From positions 22,899,264-22,963,263 of the forward strand of contig NC_044930.1 of assembly GCF_003576645.1 (NCBI RefSeq): 64,000 bases of DNA, in the 5' to 3' direction. Under the pieces are notes generated by a model. It saw only the letters and a list, made by a program, of their open reading frames with translations. It did no database searches and was not told the origin of the DNA. How positions within the stretch are numbered: the stretch's first letter is position 1; the number at the start of each line of letters is the position of its first letter. This stretch comes from Ipomoea triloba (taxonomy: Eukaryota > Streptophyta > Magnoliopsida > Solanales > Convolvulaceae). Below are positions 55,816 to 64,000 of the stretch, in pieces. The translations under genes were made by a program, and so were the position numbers.

Positions 55816-57685
55816 AACCTTGAACCATTAGTCCATGACCACCAGAAAGAACATTCTCCTGCACATAATACACTTATCATGACTACGCATATTTATTGAA
55901 AATATATTGTGTATTCCATACCCTTTTCTGCACATGGAATTTGAAAGCACTTAACCAAAAGCTAGCATAAGCATTGGCAATAGAAGACATACTTTATACT
56001 TGACAGGCATACATGTATAAATTATGAATATTCTGAAATCTGGATTAATATTCACTCACTTCTAGATTTTTGTTTTCCTTGAGAAGGTTATATAAACTTT
56101 ACTGAAAGGGAGAATGTGTAAAAAAAATGGTAGAAAGAAAATACGAAAAAGAAGGAAAAGAAATAAAACAAAACTCAAAATAAAAACAGCATTGTAGAAG
56201 CAAATAAGCAAGCTCCCAAATTGATTCCTAACAAAATTCCATCCTCCTTTATCTCAAGTGTTGCACTAAAAGGTGGTCATGATAGCCACGGCTATTTGAC
56301 AAAACAGGCTAAGTGGCGGCTAACATCTCAACAACTATGGACCATAGGTTTAAATAGTCGGAGTCTAAGAGAAGTTTGGCATTTCTGCCAACTAATCATG
56401 AATTTTTAGACTATAGAACTACCTCAATTTGGGATACAATCATCATATTGTAATATAATAAAAAAAAACAACAATTTGCAGTAACTTGCCTGATCCCAAG
56501 TCTTCAGAGATATTGAGTTTGTATCTTCAACAAACAGGTAGGATTTCATGGTTGGTTAGACACTTCAAAACAGAATACAGAGATTATTGTATTTCTTGTG
56601 TTTCTTAGTCACCACCAAAAAGACACATGCAGTGGTAGAATATAATCAAGTGTCGGCCTCAATTTTAGACATTAATTAAGATGCTAAGATCAAAATCTGT
56701 TATGATCATGGTCTATAATAAGAACTATGATCCCCTACCAGAACCATGCAATTAGACACCCATGTAACATTTTGCCTAAACACACACAGAATTCCTTTTT
56801 CCCCCACCTCTGCAAACATTACAAAATACAACCAGTAAACTATAACAGTCATCTTAATATGCACTTTCATCTGGCAAGCATTAGCTAGACAATTGTGATT
56901 TTTCAAATAAAGCATAAAGGTAAATTACACACCCAGTAATTCTTTCCATTTATAACATTCAAAAATTCTGAAATTTATATGTGCTTTCTAAGCAATCACA
57001 GTAGAACAAGTATGCGCGAATTCTAAATAATTGGATTTTATTAAACATACTACTCCGACTAACAATTACGATAATTATAACCAGTAGTATACAAATACAT
57101 CTAATTTGCAAGTAATAACAATGATTCAAAATGTCCACTTAAAAATTAGGTTTTAATCAATAAATTTACCTTTGATGAATAAAATTAGAAGAAACCATGC
57201 AATAGTCACTCCACTTGAACATTGAGCCATGAACGGTATGAAATTATATATGTGTGTGTGCGTGTGGGGTTTTGGGGCTCTCTAATTTTAGGCAGCAAGG
57301 TTTTATTATTATTTTTCCCTAGAAAATTATGGAAAGTGTTGTCTTGGGTTATGTTCATCTTGAATACAATATGTAATAAAAAATTGTAGAATAAAAATGA
57401 TTAAGTAATAAATATCTAATTAACATATAAAACAAAATGTTTATTACTAAATGGATTCTTCGTTATTTATTTATATTACGAGTCATTCATTGACAATTGA
57501 TTTAACTCGGACATTTTATTTTTAAAGAAAACGAGTCATTGTGTAATTAGAACATTACACAAGCATCGTTGCTCCAACCAAATAGGTTGTACAATAATGA
57601 TAAGCCGTTGTTAGAACCAGTTGTTGGTGCACCAACATTTAGTCCAGCTAATCTCGATGTTAATTATACGCAAATTTGTTATCTC
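55816..57685. other. Intergenic, no confident gene
   Basis: Moderately AT-rich. A 62-codon frame at 56221-56409 has no recognisable domain. (TG)n lies near 57248-57262. No repeat termini recognised. Confidence 0.45.
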
Positions 57686-58180
57686 AATATCTTACCTAAC
57701 TATTTTATTTAAATAGAATGCAATTTGTAATTTTCCCCGCGGTGATATTGTTCTAAACGTTGCTTCGAGTGGAACAGCATCTTTACTCTTGCCTAGAGAC
57801 ACAACGGCGCATTCCAGATTTTCTATACCGCTCTCTTTGAATGAAGATTCCACGTGCAATATATCGCAAGATAGTGGCCTTGCTGAGCTTATAATAAGGA
57901 GAAAATTGATTATATGACACAAGATACCGATGACGCATAAACACTATTTTGAAGCTTTGGACAAAACCATGAGGGATCTATTAAGGTTCGCTATACCAGG
58001 TAGTGCTGAAAAGATATTTGGTGGAAAGACTGTAGTTCTGGGCGGTGATTTTAGATAGATTCTTCCCGTTATTCCAAAAGTAACGAGACCATTGTCGAAG
58101 CCACTATTAATTCTTCTTACTTAGGCTCACAAAGAACTTGAGACTACGGAGCTTAGCTTCAAAGGAAGATAGGTAGATGG
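57686..58180 (+). pseudogene. Helitron PIF1-type helicase fragment
   Basis: Plus strand reads from about 57735: GDIVLNVASSGTASLLLP, then TTAHSRFSIPLSLNEDSTCN. After a stop comes KIPMTHKHYFEALDKTMRDL and GSAEKIFGGKTVVLGGDFR with the Walker B-like VVLGGDF, another stop, then ILPVIPK. This is the middle of the same helicase family as 33288-36040 but a separate copy in the other orientation. Walker A is missing. Both ends are lost. Confidence 0.82.
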
Positions 58181-58382
58181 GCACAATTTTTGTTGAAATG
58201 TAGACCCGATCCCATAGCAACTATAGTGGAAAGCACATTCCCTACACTACTACACCACATCCCTGCACTATTGCACCACTACGCAACTGCACCAGATGCA
58301 CCACTACACCACTCCTCATATCTCAACGGTGCATAGGAGTTTACAAGTTCACACTCAAGCAATGGTTCTCACCCGAACCAGA

Positions 58383-58384
<2 letters not shown>

Positions 58385-58448
<64 letters not shown>
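58385..58448. repeat. (TA)n microsatellite
   Basis: About 64 bases of TA ending exactly at the Helitron start. About 9 more bases of TA follow the Helitron's other end (58879-58888). Confidence 0.95.
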
Positions 58449-59330
<882 letters not shown>

Positions 59331-59689
59331 AGCACACTTAACCATAGAGTTCTTCAGCTATCTGGTTGTCAAATTCTACTTAAAACCAATTGGTGATAAG
59401 TAGGTGAACATTAATAATTTAACCACATCCCTCCATGGTAAGTCACAACGCCCCGTCTCGAATAAAGTAGAGGCTAAACTCGGCCAACCCGGCCGACGCC
59501 CAACACTCAGACATTTAGAAATACAAGCTTAATTATTACTTCTTTCTAAATATACTTTGGTATCATTTATACCATCAATTAGACCAAATTAGATTATAGA
59601 TAATGTAACAAGAAAAAACTAAACCTTATACACCTCAAATTTGTGTAAGTAGACGAATGTTCCATGTTAAGCAAATCAAGAGTAAATAA
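59331..59689. other. Intergenic, no gene seen
   Basis: A GC-rich phrase CTCGGCCAACCCGGCCGACG near 59490 stands out from AT-rich surroundings, but nothing else supports an assignment. Confidence 0.4.
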
Positions 59690-60175
59690 CTAACATAGTT
59701 GAGTTGGTCGAGCAATTGATTTGGTAACTACAAGATTCTAAGTCCGACTCTCTTTAGGAGCTGCTTATCAACCTTTTTATTCCAAAACCATGTGAACTTT
59801 TTGCCACATTATTCCCAAAGGCTAAAGCTTCTCGATAGGGAGTTGAGGAAATACCCTAGCACCTCTTTCTTCTTCTATATCAATTTCTTTTTCTCTCTCC
59901 CCATGCATGTACATGAGCATTCTCCTATCAAAATCCATATTGAAGATATCCTTAATGACAAACTCACTATAAATCGAAGAGGTCTTGAGATGAAGGTGAC
60001 CATGGTCGCTGTTGTCTCATATTAGAATTAATTATGGAGGCCGCCTTCATCAACTTCTGAGTCGAAAGTTCAAATCTAGACCTCAATAACCATGGTTGTC
60101 TTAGTTGTGTTTGTGAGCAACTGTGATTGTAGATGGACTGCCACAATTGTTTTCTAAAAGAAAAACAAAAAGAAA
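59690..60175 (+). mobile_element. SINE-like sequence, possibly interrupted
   Basis: Starts about AGTTGAGTTGGTCGAGCAAT (A-box-like) and AAGTCCGACTCTCTTTAGG (B-box-like). A second tRNA-like part lies at about 60050-60085 (GAGTCGAAAGTTCAAATCTA). The stretch ends in an A-rich tail near 60160-60183. The 230 bases between carry a short frame without domain. Interpretation as one split SINE or two fragments is uncertain. Confidence 0.35.
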
Positions 60176-60183
60176 AAAAAAAG

Positions 60184-60740
60184 CTTGTACACCTCAAATT
60201 TCACATAAGTATAGGAAAGTTCATGTTAGCCACATCAATAATCACCTATTGAATAGGTAGTATTTGAACCTAAATACACTATTTTTCATTGATTTATGGA
60301 GATTATATAGAGTTTTGTTTTGTTTTTTTTTCTTAATTTTTAAATACAATGGAAAGAAATAGAAACTATATGAACCAAGAAGCTGCCATTCCATAAATAT
60401 CTTCAACGAGATCCTCGAAGGGACTTCAAAGCCATGAAATCCCAAGTCTTCATGGACTTTTTTTTTTTTTTTGAAAACAAGTCTTCATGGACTTCAAGAT
60501 GAGATATCACATAAATATGCTCATATGTTAGCTTCACAATGAATATGCATCAAAGAACATTTTCAGTTCCAACTCAAAAGGTTCCATATCGCTTACAATA
60601 AACTATTACGCCGCTTGCAACACTCTTTTGTAACTTTTATTATCCTAAAACCAACGCGTCGATATCAACCTCAACACTCCTCCCAACTTATCATTAACCC
60701 ATAAAAGTTGCCTAAAACTTTTTTCACTTAGAAACTCAAA
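60184..60740. other. Intergenic, no gene seen
   Basis: AT-rich, T-run near 60457-60473 flanked by a repeated CAAGTCTTCATGGACTT phrase (60443-60459 and 60479-60495). The repeat around a T-run looks like a target duplication of a lost or tiny minus-strand retroposon tail. Confidence 0.45.
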
Positions 60741-60756
60741 TGGCCTATTCATCATA

Positions 60757-61156
60757 CTTTTTTTTTTTGTGAGAGGGAGGGACCCCGGGGGTCCCGAAGG
60801 TTAGCGACGCCTACTAGTAACAATACCTGAAGTGTCGCGCTGAAGCAGCTCATTCAGATCGTCCGGAGGGTGGTCCCAAATTGATAGACCCTGAGTGGCA
60901 TTTTGACCCAAGTTGGCAAGAAAGTCTACACATTGATTACCTTCCCGGTAGATATGGGTGGTCTTGCAGATTTGAAATTGGCTCATAAGAAATATGCAGT
61001 CCGCCACTAAGGTGTTAGTAACCGGAGAGGGATGATCACCTTTACTCAAGACTTGCACCATAGTTTCGGAGTCCATTTCGACAATGACCTTGTTAAATCC
61101 ACGATTTTTTGCGATAGATAGACCTTCCCATAGACCTCAAAGTTCAGCCATAAAAC
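60757..61156 (-). mobile_element. 5'-truncated LINE, 400 bases, 16-base duplication
   Basis: Flanked by TGGCCTATTCATCATA at 60741-60756 and 61157-61172. The minus strand encodes the RNase H end of a plant LINE: AEL then GLSIAKNRGFNKVIVEMDSE, ICKTTHIYREGNQCVDFLAN, and a stop near 60803. A short 3' part rich in GGGACCCCCGGGGTCCC follows, then a tail of about 10 A. One stop lies early in the frame. The insertion lies about 340 bases upstream of the DWNN start codon, in its likely promoter. Confidence 0.9.
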
Positions 61157-61332
61157 TGGCCTATTCATCATAGTTGAAGATTTATTTCACCCTCTTTCCT
61201 TAAAAAGAATGATAACTTGAATCCAACTCAGTCTAACATGTTTTGCCAATTGCCACATCATTCCCCAAGGAAGAAGCCTCCCAGCCTTTCCTAGCAAAAG
61301 TATAACGCCAAAACCACGTGACCCTTTTCCCT

Positions 61333-61442
61333 ATATATAACCGTCCTCTTTCACCGCCCTTGCGACCGTTTCGGCTACATACAATTCATGACTCATCCCT
61401 CAAACCCACAAACCCTTCTCTCTCTCCCTCTCCCTCTCTCTG
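61333..61442 (+). promoter_or_regulatory. TATA box and CT-rich leader of DWNN gene
   Basis: TATATATAA at about 61333-61341 lies about 155 bases before the ATG. A strongly pyrimidine-rich stretch (TTCTCTCTCTCCCTCTCCCT and on) follows at 61412-61440, common in plant 5' leaders. Transcription probably starts near 61365-61380. Inferred from motifs only. Confidence 0.65.
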
Positions 61443-61495
61443 CGTATATACGTGCTGAGCTTGCCGCTTGAAACCTGAGTCAACTCGGTGAATCC

Positions 61496-61948
61496 ATGTC
61501 AATTCGATTCAAATTCCGGAGCTCGGCGAGCTTCGACTCCGTGGACCTCCAAGGACGCTCCTCAATCTCCGTACGGGAGCTGAGGTTGAAGATCATTCGC
61601 GATAAGAATCTTAATATTTGTCAGGACTTCGATCTTGTGTTTTCCGATGCCGTGTCTGGCGAAGGTGATCCAATTCTCCCTTCTTTCATCTTCTTCGTGC
61701 TCCCAAATTCATCTCATTCTCCCCGCATATTTATTTTATTCCCTTCTTTAATATTGATTTTCATTGTTATTTATACAAACGGGAACTAGTTTGTAATCTT
61801 CTTTGATAGGAAGCTATAAATTGACATATCGATTTTTTTTTGTTGGGAATGTTTATGCAGAGTACAATGACGAAAAGTTTCAAATTCCGAGTGGTTCGAG
61901 TATAATTGTTAAGAGAGTTCCGGCTGGTACGCTGCCTTTTGCCAATGC
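61496..61948 (+). CDS. DWNN-domain (RBBP6 family) protein, first two exons
   Basis: Exon 1 is 61496-61664 and exon 2 is 61861-61948. Intron 1 (GTGATC...TTTATGCAG, 196 bases) splits a glutamate codon after its first base. The 85 complete codons form a DWNN ubiquitin-like domain: MSIRFKFRSSASFDSVDLQG, SISVRELRLKII, CQDFDLVFSDAVSGEEYND, IPSGSSIIVKRVPAG. In the family this N-terminal fold is followed by a CCHC knuckle and a RING-type domain. Such proteins act as nuclear E3 ubiquitin ligases or RNA-processing-linked factors; Arabidopsis PQT3 is a DWNN relative. Those later domains lie outside the window. Donor GTAAGT follows at 61949. The ATG is the first in the leader and fits the family start. 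The LINE at 60757-61156 sits in its upstream region. Confidence 0.92.
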
Positions 61949-64000
61949 GTAAGTTTTGCTTACTCTACTCTTTTATCAATTATCAGTTTGATTCAGCATT
62001 CATGTTTGTGAATTTTTTTTTCTGAGGTTACTGATTGAGTTTTGCAAATGAGAAATTCAGTTTAGGAGCTTATTTGTGTGTGTGTATACTGCTGGCACTG
62101 ATTCTGTGAGATTTGTTGATGAAAAGTCAAGATATAAAAACCTTCCACATTGTTTTCTTAATGTTGCTTGCCAATGTTTGGTGTTTTTTGGCTGAAGCTT
62201 AGTGCTGTTTATATTTTGTTGCATGAGTGTACCCTAAAGTTGAACTAGGCAGCACAGAATCAGGGAGTTGGGACGTGGGGAAACATTAATTTTTAAAAAT
62301 GTAAGATATAGCATGGAAGGAATGCCGAATGTGCAAATATAAAAATAGTGTTATGTTTGCAAATATTTTTTCCTTAAATATATATAAATATTAATTCTTT
62401 ACTAGTTTTATAATTAAACGTAATACACTAATAAATACTAGAAAGTCAATTTAAAATAAAAACTACATGTCCAAATTATTCTTAGCATCTTCGTTAAAGA
62501 ATATAAACTTAGGTCGTCAAACTAAGGAATGCTAATGCTTCTGGTATAACTTAGGTCAAAGTGAGGAATAATTAAGCATCTATGTTACAGAGTACTTTTT
62601 AGCACAATTTTTTTTCTTCTTTTTCAATTAGACCCTTAATGCATTTATGAATTTTATTAATTACAGAAATGGTCCTGAAACATTTTGGGGCTGTTTCCAT
62701 TTTGTTTTTGGGAGGCAAATATGTTTGAAATGTGAAAATGACATAAATTTGCGTGCTCAACAAACTAAAATAACCCTGGATGTTAGCCTTTTCTAATAGA
62801 ATTTTGGGCGGTTCTTGAAAGTTAGGAATTAATTACTCATATTCTCTCTCAAGTAAGCGTTGTGCTTTCTAATTCATTGATTAATGGCTCTGATATAGGT
62901 TTGTACATTCTACTTTTGTACGGAGTAATAATTATAGGGTGTAACCGTCTAGCTATTAGGCTCTGTTTGTCTCAATTTCATGATGTCAACAGCTGAGAAT
63001 TTTTTATGGATTAGCTTTCGGTTATAAACGTGTCTATAAATGCCAAAATCTTATCCAGCAAATCACAGCTGGTTCAGAGAATATCTTACAAATATGGGTC
63101 GTTAATTGAGCTCAACTTGGCCATTGTATAATTTGTTTACTTTAAAATAATTTTATATCCACAGAAAACATTACAAAAGCAGTTTAACTAAAATTCTCTT
63201 AACCTGATCTTTATGCCAAATTGCAAATATATATCTAACTTTTCCTCAATGCTCATACGAATATCATGATTCCAGACTACCATATATGTTCAGTGTTCTG
63301 TTTGGATTCCATAGAATTCTCATCTTAATTGTTGATTAGATTAAATTATTTCCTATTTACATAGAACACTTAACTTTCACATGATTGTATGTGTGTTTCG
63401 TTGTGTATATTTAAATTCGTACCTAATTCTTAGATAGATGTACATGTTATCCTCAAGTTACACCTAAAGGTAACTATTCACTGTTAGAAATTAACCAATC
63501 ATTAGTCAAGAAATATGGCCACAATTAAGTTTAAATGTTTTATTCTGAAAAGTAATAAATTATTAAACCACGATCACTAGTAATATTGGACCATAAATAC
63601 ATCAGTTGCTAGTAGGTAATTAGGGCAATTGTTTCAAATCTTAATTTGTCATCACTCTTCTCTGCTGGATTCACTGGCTAGTCATGATATAACTTTGTGC
63701 TCATTGCTTGTTTCATCATCATACTTTTGTTTTTTGAATAACCCCAAATTTTAATAATTGAATAATGATTGGTTATCAATCCATAAATGAATTATAATTA
63801 AAATTAATCACATGTAAAAGTTCCAAGCACATGTTGCATCTCTTTGCAGCATGTATCAAGTTCGTAGGTTCCTATTTGTGCCATGTGATGTTTTTCCATT
63901 TTACTCTATATATGATTTCAGTTAATAAATTTCTTTATAAAGGATATACAACTTTTAAGGGAGCTTCTCCAACTCCCCCACCCCCCCACCCACCCCCCCC
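61949..64000 (+). other. Intron 2 of the DWNN gene (runs off the edge)
   Basis: Begins GTAAGTTTTG and no plausible third exon of the family could be found before 64000, so the intron is at least 2 kb. It is AT-rich with no long frame. The last 25 bases are almost pure C with a few A. TTTGCAG near 63843 could be an acceptor, but the frame after it is not family-like. Confidence 0.6.

Noticed and set aside
56221..56409. Small host gene of 62 codons
   Set aside because: No domain, no splice partners and ordinary intergenic composition.
63841..63925. Third exon of the DWNN gene after TTTGCAG
   Set aside because: The frame continues for about 24 codons but has no resemblance to the region after the DWNN domain. 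No donor site of quality follows.

Overview
This is a nuclear window from a flowering plant, most likely a eudicot. It is AT-rich, full of (TA)n microsatellites, and carries plant-type Copia and Gypsy LTR elements, L1-like LINEs, tRNA-derived SINEs, Helitrons, hAT/MULE/Harbinger/Stowaway-type TIR elements, and a chloroplast psbA fragment. There are no operons. Almost every longer reading frame belongs to a transposon or lies in simple repeats. I could not fix the species from sequence alone.

Only one host gene is convincing. It is the 5' end of an RBBP6-family gene (DWNN ubiquitin-like domain) on the + strand from 61496. Two exons, a TATA box and a CT-rich leader are visible, and intron 2 runs off the right edge. 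A second, weaker host locus lies on the minus strand between about 46190 and 41473. It shows repeated acidic exons with splice-like borders, and its last exon is split by a young Gypsy element. It looks like a decaying gene.

Layout. 1-12 kb: GC-rich minisatellite, LINE debris, a near-perfect hairpin, two MULE-like and two hAT-like short elements, and one SINE. 12-19 kb: a tandem array invaded by two SINEs, a SINE with a tail of about 90 A, LINE fragments, and a duplicated satellite in which one copy holds a MULE-type insertion and the other is an empty site. 19-23.7 kb: a degenerate L1-like LINE followed by a 978-bp foldback MULE. 23.8-32 kb: a mosaic of short TIR elements with internal minisatellites next to (TA)n tracts, plus small Helitrons inserted into those tracts. 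32-36 kb: Helitron Rep/helicase remains interrupted by a 1.2-kb solo LTR. 36.5-41.1 kb: a decayed Copia element with a TSD, itself holding a MULE fragment and a Helitron. 41.5-45.3 kb: a young non-autonomous Gypsy element. 46-50 kb: tandem repeats carrying a primer-binding-site motif, and a Harbinger-like element with a nested hAT-like element. 51-56 kb: Copia pol debris and a 2.46-kb solo LTR. 57-61 kb: Helitron helicase fragment, small Helitron, psbA insertion, SINE-like pieces, and a LINE insertion just upstream of the DWNN gene.

The main value of the window is its datable nesting. At least eleven insertions can be bounded by a target-site duplication, an empty-site comparison or a terminal motif. 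A 240-base assembly gap (11886-12125) and a single N (10470) sit in simple repeats.
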